DNA from: Candidatus Physcocola equi
GTDB lineage: Bacteria > Bacteroidota > Bacteroidia > Bacteroidales > Paludibacteraceae
Reading direction: 5' to 3'
Assembly: GCA_018064855.1 (NCBI GenBank)
Contig: JAGHUM010000062.1
Coordinates: 1-37,696, forward strand
Length of the DNA: 37,696 nt
Position numbers and translations under genes: made by a program
Notes under the pieces: model-generated
The model's input: only the letters and a program-made list of their open reading frames with translations
What the model was told of the DNA's origin: nothing
The model's database searches: none
Shown here: one piece after another, positions 15,993 through 24,301 of the stretch
Layout: each line of letters begins with the position of its first letter
How positions within the stretch are numbered: the first letter of the stretch is position 1

Positions 15993-17828
15993 CTATTTTT
16001 CGGGCTCAATGCCAGGCGCCAGTTTTTCAATGATGTCCAGTTGCTTAAAGGCAAAATCAGAAAAATCAGGATCTGCAATCATGTTCAGAAGTTCCTTCTT
16101 TGCGTGGGCGTAGAATCGTTGGTCAATGAATGCCAGAATTTGGTATTGTGGTAGAATGATTTTATCTAGTTCTTTCACATATTCAACATCAAATTCCTTT
16201 TCGTTGCTATCGTTGTCGTCATCATCTCCGTTGCTTTCTGTATTTAGTGAATTCAGCATGTTTTTTACTCTTTTAATGCTGTCTTCTATATATTTTATGC
16301 TGCTATGGTGATGTTGGGCCAACAACGTTAGAATGTATGGCTCGATGATGCGATCCGGAGCATATTGGTCTGAAATAGGGTAGTCAAAAAAATGCATCGC
16401 CATTTTGTATGCTCCCACTTCATAATAGGAAGTACCCAGCATCATGCAGTTTTCTTGGAAAATATCCATGATGTTGGCGCCTTCTTCTTTGTCTCCGTTC
16501 TCATTGAATGTGTTGTAATATGATTCGGAAAGAATGCGGAAAGCCTCCAATCCATGTCGAATGGTTTGGTAAGCGTCTTTCATGTAGAAACTTTTTGCGG
16601 TCCAATATGAACTGCGTGCCAATGCCTTGTTGCTGAATGCACTGATAATGGTTTCTGTTTCTGTCAGTTCCTTATCTTCGTCTTTGTTGAGCTTCTGTTG
16701 CAATTCTTCCCATACATAATCAAATTCTGATTGCTGATTGGCTTTGCTCATATTGTTTTGTGTCAAAACCAATGAAATGGAACGATTGTCCTCTGGTTCA
16801 CCAATCGGACAAAGGGGGCGTGTATGGTGTCCCTTTGCTGGAATAACTGTGAAATTTGCTCTTACCCGGCTGTAATTGTTTTGCTCTGGAATTGGTTCGA
16901 GTGTTGCGAAAACTTCCTCCTCCAGATTGTCGCTTTCCAGATCTTTGCTTCCAAACGTGAATAATATGGAAGTTGGCCCGTTTTTATGGGATTGGGCTAT
17001 GGAAATCAATTCTTCGTCAGTTGGGAAAACCATTTCTTCTTTTTCTTCGCTGACTCCATCCATGATGAAAATCCTCTTTAACGCATATACGTTTATATCT
17101 AATTCATCTTCAAGAAGATGGTATGCGATATCTGGGCCAAAATAAGTGGTTTTGGAGTTCATTAGCCACTTTTCTGACTCTTGTATGAGCCGGTTCCCCT
17201 GCTCATTGTAAATTAGATTCTTGTTGTTTATGTTGTTCCCTTGTTCTTTCATAAGTTCATGGTAGCGATTGACAATCTCGCGAGAAAAATAAAAGAAATT
17301 GGTGAGAAAATGAACAAGTTGTTTTTTGAATGCGTCATATTCGGGTGAATATATGGCTAATCCGGCTTTTGCATGAATGTTGATTTCATGATCTTCGTCT
17401 GGCTCTTCATTGTATATCAATTTGTATTCTTGATAATCTTTATTGAATTCGTTGGCCAAGATAGGAACCAACATAAAGTAGTCCTCGCTGATACTTAGCA
17501 GGTATGGGTAAGAAAAATGAAGAACATTCATGTCTATCTTTAGAGTACCGCTGAACTTCCCAGCCTGGAATTCAAAATTGAATTTATAATAAAGAGGTTC
17601 TCCTGTTTCTTCATCAATTTCTAAGGTTGGTTCACAATTCACATTGAGTTCGTGCAAGGCTTTTAGTAGGAAATCCTTAACCCAACTTCTGTCGTCAATG
17701 CTGTATTGTGATTCTTGATGCATAGCACCCTCTTCTGCTGCTGATTTGTTGTTTGTTGTTAGATCCAAACCTTCTTGGTTTTGTTCTTTTTTGAATAAAC
17801 TAGATATGCCGTCAATCAATTTTCCCAT
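15993..17828 (-). CDS. Unknown protein, paralogue of the upstream neighbour (611 residues)
   Basis: I do not recognise a named family. The protein is soluble with no signal peptide. Residues 1-45 are a low-complexity N-terminus. Residues about 48-200 form an alpha/beta domain (KFNFEFQAGKFSGTLKIDMN, then FFYFSREIVNRYHELM). About 240-400 is beta-rich with SRVRANFTVIPAKG, and about 420-611 is helical and looks like degenerate TPR-type repeats, broken by an acidic linker (GDDDDNDSNEKEFD). It ends with AFIDQRFYAHAKKELLNMI. The same blocks occur in the 563-residue neighbour (RATFTLLPQTFKG; ALIDHRFFEEARKELNLM), so the two are divergent paralogues. The gene starts 12 bp after its paralogue's stop, so they form a two-gene operon. 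A YbjN/chaperone-like N-terminal fold is conceivable but unproven. Confidence 0.7.
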   Translation of the reverse strand: MGKLIDGISSLFKKEQNQEGLDLTTNNKSAAEEGAMHQESQYSIDDRSWVKDFLLKALHELNVNCEPTLEIDEETGEPLYYKFNFEFQAGKFSGTLKIDMNVLHFSYPYLLSISEDYFMLVPILANEFNKDYQEYKLIYNEEPDEDHEINIHAKAGLAIYSPEYDAFKKQLVHFLTNFFYFSREIVNRYHELMKEQGNNINNKNLIYNEQGNRLIQESEKWLMNSKTTYFGPDIAYHLLEDELDINVYALKRIFIMDGVSEEKEEMVFPTDEELISIAQSHKNGPTSILFTFGSKDLESDNLEEEVFATLEPIPEQNNYSRVRANFTVIPAKGHHTRPLCPIGEPEDNRSISLVLTQNNMSKANQQSEFDYVWEELQQKLNKDEDKELTETETIISAFSNKALARSSYWTAKSFYMKDAYQTIRHGLEAFRILSESYYNTFNENGDKEEGANIMDIFQENCMMLGTSYYEVGAYKMAMHFFDYPISDQYAPDRIIEPYILTLLAQHHHSSIKYIEDSIKRVKNMLNSLNTESNGDDDDNDSNEKEFDVEYVKELDKIILPQYQILAFIDQRFYAHAKKELLNMIADPDFSDFAFKQLDIIEKLAPGIEPEK

Positions 17829-17840
17829 TTTACCCCTTTT

Positions 17841-19532
17841 TTATTTGTCATATTTTCTGCCGTTGTCCGTTTTGAGTTTGTCAAGATAATGCAGCTCAAA
17901 TTCTGCGAACGCACGTTGGTAAGGATTACCATCCTTTTGGTTTTTCATTAAATTCAGTTCTTTGCGCGCTTCCTCAAAAAATCTATGGTCAATCAGGGCA
18001 AATGGTCGTCTCCGATTTAAAAAGTCTTTCAGTCGGATCACATTTGGATTGCTTTTTTTGTTTACCTCCATGTCCCTCACGTTGTTTAACCAGTTGTTGA
18101 TGAATGGTAAAGCCCTTACATCTCTGGAGAAAGTCAGACTGTTGATGAACTGAATAAGATTGTTATGGTTGTTATACTCATAATAACAGTTGTCTATATA
18201 GTAATGTGCTTCTTCCGGACGTCTTTTCTTAATCAAACAATAGGCTATATTGTGCATTAAGTTGTAATAGGCGTCTTTTTGTGTGTCATTGAGTTTGAAA
18301 TAGAAATATTCAAAAATTCTTAAAGTCCGTTTAGAAATTTTGATGGTTTTATCGTCTTGTCGTGCAAAGAAATGCTGCAAACTCCATTCGTACATCCTGC
18401 TTAAATCAGGATTGGTATATTGATTGATCAACAATGCTGCATTGCTAAGTTCATTGACGTCTTTTTTGTCGTTAAAGTATTCAGATATTTCTTGCTTTAT
18501 ATCTTCATATTTCTTTTCAAGAGACAAATCTTTGTCCTCGCTTTCTTTTTGAAGGAAAAGCAATGAGAATGAGCGCTTGGTTGGGGCTTTGCATTCCCAT
18601 ATTGCTGGTCTGTCACCTTTGAAAGTCTGAGGAAGTAGCGTGAATGTTGCACGGACAAAATGGCATTTATTGTATTTCCCTTCGTATTTGATGAGGGTGC
18701 TGATTGTGCTTTCTAAATCGTTTCCCTCACTGTCAAAATAGTTGATGGTAAATAGAAGGACTTTTTTTGTCTGTGTAACTATATATTCCCCATTCTCGTT
18801 TTTTCCTAATAACAGTTTGCACCATTCATCATCGGTCTGTGGTAACTGATCAAGTGATTTTCCTTGAAGTGTAATACCTTTTATGCTGAATTGTTCGGAA
18901 ATATTAAGCTTGTACGTCAGACGTACATCGATTGGTTTATTGCTTGTTTTGTATTCTTCTGGCAAATTGACCCACTCTTCTTGCTTTTCTGCATAAAGAA
19001 TCCAAAATTGTTCCTCTTCATCCAATTTTTTTTGTGGATTGTCAAGCTGATAAATGGCTGATTTGTATTTGCTTGTTATTAGTTCATCATATTCAGATAC
19101 GAATGTGGAACCAACGAAAAGCATCAAGTCCATCAAATCTTTAAGATACTTATTGATAAATTGTTGTTTGTTTGCCCAAAGGATAAGTTGACTCCTGATG
19201 CTTACATTCAGATTTCCTTTTTCCTTGTTTTCAAAATAGAGATATGGTTCAGCATATTCCCTATTTGCTTTTGCCAATATTTTCTCTAGTGGACGTAGCT
19301 CTGTATAAGGAACTTCCAATATATTAGGAAGTTCTATGCTGATTTTGGTGCTTTCATTGTCGGAAATGGCAACAAATGTGTAACCATCTTTTGATATAAT
19401 ATAAGAACAGTATTGTTCGTCACCAGTTGAATAGGGGTCCTTATCAATTTCGTATTTTAGGTCTAAAGAAGTGAGTGCGTTTTCAAATTTTTCTCTGCTC
19501 GTCTCTTGAGTCTGTTCTTCGTTTGGTGTCAT
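17841..19532 (-). CDS. Unknown protein, paralogue of the downstream neighbour (563 residues)
   Basis: First gene of the two-gene minus-strand unit; no family recognised. No signal peptide or membrane helix is evident. An N-terminal alpha/beta domain (about 12-150, YCSYIISKDGYTFVAISDN, then LMDLMLFVGSTFVSEYDEL) is followed by a middle beta domain with FVRATFTLLPQTFKGDRPAIWECKAPTKRSFSLLFLQ (positions near 290-330). A helical C-terminal third has Tyr-rich repeat-like helices (AYYNLMHNIAYCLIKKRRPEEAHYYI). It shares domain order and several blocks with the 611-residue protein but differs widely otherwise, which indicates an old duplication. Only a weak -7-like box is seen upstream (AATATTTG on the minus strand). 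The divergent NUDIX gene starts 189 bp away. Confidence 0.7.
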   Translation of the reverse strand: MTPNEEQTQETSREKFENALTSLDLKYEIDKDPYSTGDEQYCSYIISKDGYTFVAISDNESTKISIELPNILEVPYTELRPLEKILAKANREYAEPYLYFENKEKGNLNVSIRSQLILWANKQQFINKYLKDLMDLMLFVGSTFVSEYDELITSKYKSAIYQLDNPQKKLDEEEQFWILYAEKQEEWVNLPEEYKTSNKPIDVRLTYKLNISEQFSIKGITLQGKSLDQLPQTDDEWCKLLLGKNENGEYIVTQTKKVLLFTINYFDSEGNDLESTISTLIKYEGKYNKCHFVRATFTLLPQTFKGDRPAIWECKAPTKRSFSLLFLQKESEDKDLSLEKKYEDIKQEISEYFNDKKDVNELSNAALLINQYTNPDLSRMYEWSLQHFFARQDDKTIKISKRTLRIFEYFYFKLNDTQKDAYYNLMHNIAYCLIKKRRPEEAHYYIDNCYYEYNNHNNLIQFINSLTFSRDVRALPFINNWLNNVRDMEVNKKSNPNVIRLKDFLNRRRPFALIDHRFFEEARKELNLMKNQKDGNPYQRAFAEFELHYLDKLKTDNGRKYDK

Positions 19533-19695
19533 AAGTTTCGGGTAGTAATTATGCTTTTAATGTCAAATGATAAAAGTAAATAATTTTCACTAAAGTTGCA
19601 AATATTATTGTATCTCCAAAAGATTTTATTTGAAATACTTTTCAAAATCATAACCAGCATACAGTGTTAACTTTTATTTTCTCGTCAAATTTCTT

Positions 19696-19703
19696 TAATT
19701 TTG
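19696..19703 (+). promoter_or_regulatory. Bacteroidetes -7 box of the NUDIX gene
   Basis: TAATTTTG matches TAnnTTTG exactly, 18 bp before the ATG at 19722. The proper -33 position holds only TTTT. Confidence 0.5.
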
Positions 19704-19721
19704 CGTAAAGAATTTGGAAAC

Positions 19722-20222
19722 ATGAAACAAGAAATTTTCCCGCTGGTAGATGAAAACATGAATGTTGTCGGTTCGGCAACACGTCAAGAGTGCCATTCTG
19801 GTTCTATGCTGCTCCATGCTGTCGTTCATTTACACATTTTTAATGCCAATGGCGATTTGTTTTTGCAGAAACGTTCTATGAATAAAGATATTCAACCTGG
19901 CAAGTGGGATACCGCTGTCGGTGGTCATATTGATTTGGGTGAATCGGTTGAAGATGCTTTAGCCCGTGAAGCTCGTGAAGAACTTGGCGCTGTCGGTTTC
20001 AAACCGGATTTTCTTTTCCGTTATGTTTTTCAAAGTTCCGTTGAGAGAGAAGTTGTTAATACTTTTCGTACCGTTTTCGAAGGTCCGTTCCAAATAGATC
20101 CTGTGGAACTTGACGATGCGCGCTTCTGGCCTATTCCTGAGATTGAAGCCAATTTAGGAAAAGGGGTTTTTACTCCTAATTTTGAACAGGAATTTGAACG
20201 CCTCCGTCCTTATTTTAATTGA
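19722..20222 (+). CDS. NUDIX hydrolase
   Basis: A 166-residue enzyme expected to cleave a nucleoside-diphosphate-linked or isoprenyl-type diphosphate substrate. The NUDIX box GGHIDLGESVEDALAREAREELGA-type pattern (G-x5-E-x7-R-E-x2-E-E-x-G) is complete at about residues 66-89. The N-terminus (FPLVDENMNVVGSATRQECH) and the LFLQKRS strand resemble the YfcD/isopentenyl-diphosphate isomerase-like NUDIX group. Substrate cannot be assigned. ATG 19722 (MKQEIF) is preferred because an exact -7 box lies just upstream and overlaps the longer frame. It is divergent from the paralogous pair and 92 bp before the FHA gene. Confidence 0.9.
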   Translation: MKQEIFPLVDENMNVVGSATRQECHSGSMLLHAVVHLHIFNANGDLFLQKRSMNKDIQPGKWDTAVGGHIDLGESVEDALAREAREELGAVGFKPDFLFRYVFQSSVEREVVNTFRTVFEGPFQIDPVELDDARFWPIPEIEANLGKGVFTPNFEQEFERLRPYFN

Positions 20223-20314
20223 TTATGGTGACCTTTAATCATCGTTGATAAGTGTCATAGATTATTTCTTGTTGGTGAATATATAAGATCACCTTTATTA
20301 CTACTCATTATTTT

Positions 20315-20812
20315 ATGAAAAAAATTCGTTGTCCTAAATGTGATGATTTTGTTCTTTTTGATGAAAAGACTATCGACCGTGAAAACATTGTAGTGTTTCA
20401 CTGTGATCACTGCGGTAAAACTTTTAAAGTGAAATTCAAACGTAAGGAACAGACAGACGAAAACGAACCAGATTTTGGCTCTGTTGTGGTTGTTGAGAAT
20501 ATCTTTGGACAACGTCAGGTTTTCCCATTGCATCTGGGTGATAATTCCTTTGGACGTAGAAATCCTGGAGATGATATCGATTGTCCTATTGTTTCTACTG
20601 ATCCAAGTATGGACCGACTTCATTGTATCATCAACGTGACTGAAAAAGATGGCGGATTAGTCTATAAAATCAGAGATTGTAATAGCAACACAGGTACTTT
20701 TGTCATGAACTCTGAAGTGACAAAAAAAGAACAGCGTATTATTTTTCCTGGAAATGTCATTTCTTTAGGAGCGACAACTCTCATTTTACAAGCTTCAGGA
20801 GAAAAGGATTAG
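20315..20812 (+). CDS. Zinc-ribbon and FHA-domain protein
   Basis: A 165-residue cytoplasmic protein. A short N-terminal zinc ribbon has Cys6-x2-Cys9 and Cys30-x2-Cys33. The remainder (about 55-160) is a forkhead-associated domain, a phosphothreonine-binding module: FPLHLGDNSFGRRN (with the family Gly-Arg), SMDRLHCIINV and DCNSNTGTFVM. In the canonical S-R-x-H position it reads S-M-D-R-L-H, a small departure. No kinase or phosphatase gene is nearby, so its partner is unknown. It stands between the NUDIX gene and the convergent carbonic anhydrase, with no clear own promoter seen in the 92-bp gap. Confidence 0.88.
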   Translation: MKKIRCPKCDDFVLFDEKTIDRENIVVFHCDHCGKTFKVKFKRKEQTDENEPDFGSVVVVENIFGQRQVFPLHLGDNSFGRRNPGDDIDCPIVSTDPSMDRLHCIINVTEKDGGLVYKIRDCNSNTGTFVMNSEVTKKEQRIIFPGNVISLGATTLILQASGEKD

Positions 20813-20842
20813 TTTCCTCCATCTGTCTTCTTGTGTAAATAT

Positions 20843-21382
20843 TCACAAAGGTGAGAGCAATCCGGTTGTGCTGTCCATTATATAGCCTTTTACCACAACA
20901 TCTGTTGGCATAAGAGGGTGGTTCCTGACAAGGTCAACGGTTTCCAATATGGCAGATTCTGTATCTTCAAATCCGTGAAGCCATTCTTTTAAGTTGATGC
21001 CACAATGTTGCATTAAATTGATATGTTCGTCGGATATTCCCCTTTCCCGCATTAGATGTAGCATTTCTTCTGCATCCATGCCTTGAACGCCGCATCCGGT
21101 GTGACCGATGATCATCACTTCATTGACGCCCAATTCATAAACTGCAACAAGTAGGCTTCGTACTGTGCTGTCAAAAGGATTGGTGATGGTGCCTCCTGCG
21201 TTTTTTATCATTTTTACGTCGCCATTCTTTATTCCTAAAGATGCAGGAAGTAGTTCCACCAGTCTGGTATCCATACAGGTTACAATAGCAATCTTTTTGT
21301 CTGGATATTTGCTGGTTGTGTATTTTTCATATTGTTTTTCTTCAACAAATTGTTTGTTGAAACGTATCATTTCTTCTATCAT
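20843..21382 (-). CDS. Beta-class carbonic anhydrase
   Basis: A 179-residue zinc enzyme for reversible CO2 hydration. Zinc ligands and the catalytic pair are visible: Cys36-x-Asp38-x-Arg40 (CMDTR) and His94-x2-Cys97 (HTGCG). The NAGG segment is at about 61-64. Length fits the short beta-class enzymes of Bacteroidetes and Firmicutes. It is the last gene of the minus-strand run dnaN, exonuclease, trmN6, carbonic anhydrase, starting 24 bp after the trmN6 stop. The link to the DNA and tRNA genes is probably only positional. Confidence 0.93.
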   Translation of the reverse strand: MIEEMIRFNKQFVEEKQYEKYTTSKYPDKKIAIVTCMDTRLVELLPASLGIKNGDVKMIKNAGGTITNPFDSTVRSLLVAVYELGVNEVMIIGHTGCGVQGMDAEEMLHLMRERGISDEHINLMQHCGINLKEWLHGFEDTESAILETVDLVRNHPLMPTDVVVKGYIMDSTTGLLSPL

Positions 21383-21406
21383 AAGCCAATAAGATATTAT
21401 GAAAGT

Positions 21407-22144
21407 CTATTCTATATGCAGATAAAAATCTCTTACAAGTGTTTTGAATTGTGTAGTATAGTTGTTGTCAGTTCCTGCTTCTGCTAATGTCAGGTCATCT
21501 TCTGTTAGTTGAGGATTCTCTTCTGTGTTTGTTTTCTCAATGGTTAGCAATGTTCGTTTTGGTGTCGCTCCTGCTTTGAAGTGCACATTTGTGCGAACGA
21601 CTGTTTTCATTCCCATTTTAAAACATTCATTTTCTAAAATTCCTGCCTCTTGAGGTGGAAGAATCACAGCCAAATGTCCGCCTTGCGTTAAGTTTTTGCT
21701 TGCAAAAGTTGCCAGTGTCAAAAGTGGTAGCTCATCGTTATGACGTGCTTTGCTTTTTTGTGCGTCTGGGTTTTTCAATGATTTTGTGAAGTAGGGTGGA
21801 TTGCTGACAATAAGGTTAAATTTTGTATTTGGTGAAAAATCTTGCAGAGCGGTATGATATATTGATATTTGTTTCGCCCATGACGATATGGCCGCATTTT
21901 CTGATGCTTGGATGGCAGCCCCTTCATCGATATCGATTCCGGTTATCTGGGCTTTCCCTTCAAGTCTTTGCGCAATCATGAGGCTTATTACTCCAGTTCC
22001 ACATCCAATGTCCAATATTTGAGGATTTTCTTCTGTAGGAAGAGGCACCCATGCGCCAAGAATTGCGCCATCGGTTCCTACCTTCATGGCGCATTTGTCT
22101 TGGTGTATTGTAAATTGTTTGAACTTAAAGTAAGAATTGCTCAT
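21407..22144 (-). CDS. trmN6: tRNA1(Val) adenine-N6 methyltransferase
   Basis: A 245-residue Rossmann-fold methyltransferase. The SAM motif DIGCGTGVISL is at about 45-55, the acidic DID at 71-73, and the N6-adenine catalytic motif NPPYF at 115-119. The N-terminus FKFKQFTIHQDKCAMKVGTDGAILGAW is characteristic of the YfiC/TrmN6 group, which modifies A37 of tRNA-Val. The start ATG overlaps the stop of the exonuclease gene by 4 bases (ATGA), so translation is probably coupled. Confidence 0.92.
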   Translation of the reverse strand: MSNSYFKFKQFTIHQDKCAMKVGTDGAILGAWVPLPTEENPQILDIGCGTGVISLMIAQRLEGKAQITGIDIDEGAAIQASENAAISSWAKQISIYHTALQDFSPNTKFNLIVSNPPYFTKSLKNPDAQKSKARHNDELPLLTLATFASKNLTQGGHLAVILPPQEAGILENECFKMGMKTVVRTNVHFKAGATPKRTLLTIEKTNTEENPQLTEDDLTLAEAGTDNNYTTQFKTLVRDFYLHIE

Positions 22145-22914
22145 TTTGTGGAAACCATGCTGTTTTTTATCTTAATTAGCATTTCCTTTGTGTCTGCGGT
22201 GAACTTGTTGTTGAGTACCCAACTAAGGTATGCTGGCTCGCGTTTTAGAACATCTCTAACCAACTGACCTTTGTGTTTCCCAATGTTGAAGACTTCTTCT
22301 CCTTTTTCATTGTAGATCATTGTACCTGCAAAATCCACATTGTTGTTGAATGATGAATATTTCGAAAGGAATTCAACATCGTTTTCCAAATCGTCATATT
22401 GGTCAATCTGTGCTTTTAGCACTTCGTATGTTGCCACCGTGTCCGCTTCCGCTCCATGTGCGTTTAACAAGTCTTTCCCACAATAAAATTTATATGCCGC
22501 ACTGAGTGTTCTTTGCTCTTTTTTGTGGTATATGGCCTGAACATCAATGAATTTCCGCTTGTGGAGATCTATCTTCACTTCTGCTCGGTGAAGTTCCTCA
22601 CACAATACCGGAACATCGAAACGATTGCTGTTGAATCCTGCAAAGTCACATCCTTCTATGAAGGATACAATTTCCTGGGCAATCTCCTTGAATGTTGGGC
22701 AGTCTTTAACATCTTCGTCTTTGATACCAGTGATTTCGCTTGCTTCTTTGCTGATCTTCATCTCTGGGTTGACACGACGTTTGATTAGGTCTTCCTGTCC
22801 GTTGGGACTAATCTTGAGAAGACAAATCTCAACGATTCTATCTGTGCCGATATTGGTTCCTGTCGTTTCCAAATCGAAAAAGACGATAGGATTTTTCAGT
22901 TTCAGTGCACTCAT
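22141..22914 (-). CDS. DnaQ-like 3'-5' exonuclease (DEDDh)
   Basis: A 257-residue exonuclease of the DNA polymerase III epsilon type. ExoI is FDLETTG (Asp14, Glu16), ExoII is FAGFNSNRFDVPVL (Asp about 100) and ExoIII is HGAEADTVATYEV (His and Asp about 153-158). A C-terminal extension (about 205-257) has FNIGKHKGQLVRDV and PAYLSWVLNNKF, a GKhKG/YLxWxL module common behind Bacteroidetes exonucleases. It lies 23 bp after dnaN and overlaps trmN6, which supports a proofreading or repair role with the sliding clamp. Confidence 0.9.
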   Translation of the reverse strand: MSALKLKNPIVFFDLETTGTNIGTDRIVEICLLKISPNGQEDLIKRRVNPEMKISKEASEITGIKDEDVKDCPTFKEIAQEIVSFIEGCDFAGFNSNRFDVPVLCEELHRAEVKIDLHKRKFIDVQAIYHKKEQRTLSAAYKFYCGKDLLNAHGAEADTVATYEVLKAQIDQYDDLENDVEFLSKYSSFNNNVDFAGTMIYNEKGEEVFNIGKHKGQLVRDVLKREPAYLSWVLNNKFTADTKEMLIKIKNSMVSTK

Positions 22915-22937
22915 ATCTGCCTGTTTAATAGGTATGA

Positions 22938-24077
22938 TTACATGGTCATTACTGGCATGATAAGCTGAACAAGCTCATGTTTTGCTGCTTCTTCCTCGCT
23001 TATGCCATAAGGGTAAATCAATACGGGACGTGTAGGATCACTAATGGTAATCTCTATGTCTTCTGTGTTGACGTTGTTTAGTAATTCAAGGAAATACTGA
23101 GATTTGAAACCAAGAGTCATGGCAGGACCATCATACGAGCATGAAATCTTTTCTTCTGATTCTCTTGAGAGGTCAATATCCTGTGCTTTGATAATCGTGT
23201 TGCTCTGGTTGCTCATTTCCATTTTTACCATGTTGTCTGCTTTGTTTGCAAACACACTAACACGTCTGATTCTGCTGATCAAATCTTCACGGTTGATAAC
23301 CAGTTTGATTTCGTTGTTTGTTGGTATTACCTTGTTATAATCAGGAAATTTGCCCTCAATTTGACGACAAATGAGTTTATAGTTGCTTGTCTGGAAGAAA
23401 ATGAACTTGCTGTCGAATTGTATTTCAATATCCATCTCTTCTTTTGCAAGCACTTTCTTGAGCAGACTTGCAGACTTTCTTGGAAGCATGAAGCTGCAAT
23501 CTTTGTCGCCCTTTACGTTCAAATTGCGCAGACGAATAAGTTTGTGTGAGTCTGTTGCCGCTGTCGTTACCATTTCTGGAGTGATGCCAAAATACAAGGC
23601 TGTCAAGATTGGGCGTTTGTCATCAGTCGATGTGGCAATAGATACTTTTTCTATGTTGTAAAGAAGGTCTTGCGCAGCAATAGAAAGGGTGTTGCTTTCT
23701 TCTGTATTGATTTCTGGTAATCTGATGTATTGATCTGCGCTTTCTCCGCCGAAATCGCTGTGTCCTGTCTCGGTTAAAAGGCTAACTGCTCCATTCTGGG
23801 TGTTCATGTCAAAAGTGACAACTTGATTTGACATTTCACGCAATGCCTGAAGCAAGGTGAGTGCGCTGACGCAGATGCTTCCATTCCCTTCTGAATCTGC
23901 AACCATCATAGAGGTGATCATAGTTGCTTCCTGATCAGAAGCGGTCATCCAAAGCTGTCCATCTTCTAAGGTGAACAAGAAATCATCCAAAATTGGCGTG
24001 TTTGTTTTGTTGCTGATTACACTGCCAATGTTTTGCAAATGTTCTAATAGGTCAGAACTTGATACTGTGAATTTCAT
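22938..24077 (-). CDS. dnaN: DNA polymerase III beta subunit (sliding clamp)
   Basis: A 379-residue clamp protein that encircles DNA and tethers polymerase III and repair enzymes. The N-terminal MKFTVSSSDLLEHLQNIGSVISNKTNTPILDDFLF, the central ISIATSTDDKRPILTALYF-like block and the C-terminal YPYG...LIMPVMTM are typical, and three repeats of similar fold fit the length. It opens the dnaN, exonuclease, trmN6, carbonic anhydrase run. Its 5' region is unusual: a 175-bp palindromic element ends 17 bp upstream of the ATG, and no promoter of the usual pattern lies between. Confidence 0.96.
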   Translation of the reverse strand: MKFTVSSSDLLEHLQNIGSVISNKTNTPILDDFLFTLEDGQLWMTASDQEATMITSMMVADSEGNGSICVSALTLLQALREMSNQVVTFDMNTQNGAVSLLTETGHSDFGGESADQYIRLPEINTEESNTLSIAAQDLLYNIEKVSIATSTDDKRPILTALYFGITPEMVTTAATDSHKLIRLRNLNVKGDKDCSFMLPRKSASLLKKVLAKEEMDIEIQFDSKFIFFQTSNYKLICRQIEGKFPDYNKVIPTNNEIKLVINREDLISRIRRVSVFANKADNMVKMEMSNQSNTIIKAQDIDLSRESEEKISCSYDGPAMTLGFKSQYFLELLNNVNTEDIEITISDPTRPVLIYPYGISEEEAAKHELVQLIMPVMTM

Positions 24078-24094
24078 ATGTTTAATTTTCTTTT

Positions 24095-24269
24095 AGAAGT
24101 TGTTTAAATTTTTGTTGGAGATTTTTATAAGTGGATTTTTCAGGATGTTTTGAAGCGAATCTGAAAGGAGCAATGGATGCCCATTGTGACTGATGATTCA
24201 CTCAAAACAGACGAAAAAGACCTATAAAAATCCCAAAAGAAGCAGTTCGCAAAAATTTAAACAGCTTCT
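24095..24269. mobile_element. MITE-like palindromic element, copy 1 (upstream of dnaN)
   Basis: A 175-bp element with near-perfect 20-bp terminal inverted repeats (AGAAGTTGTTTAAATTTTTG at 24095-24114 and its complement, one mismatch, at 24250-24269). The complementarity continues inward: ATTTTTATA pairs across the element, TGTTTTGA...GAATC pairs with GATTC...TCAAAACA, and the centre is a perfect 6-bp stem CAATGG-ATGC-CCATTG (24171-24186). The whole unit can therefore fold into one long imperfect hairpin. It has no coding capacity. A second copy of identical length lies at 36641-36815, with about 7 differences by eye. A target-site duplication is not evident. Confidence 0.85.
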
Positions 24270-24301
24270 TATTATTTCGTTAGATATTCTGTTGATATTG
24301 G

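Noticed and set aside
24095..24269. Intact insertion sequence
   Set aside because: At 175 bp there is no transposase frame in either copy; the unit fits a non-autonomous element instead.
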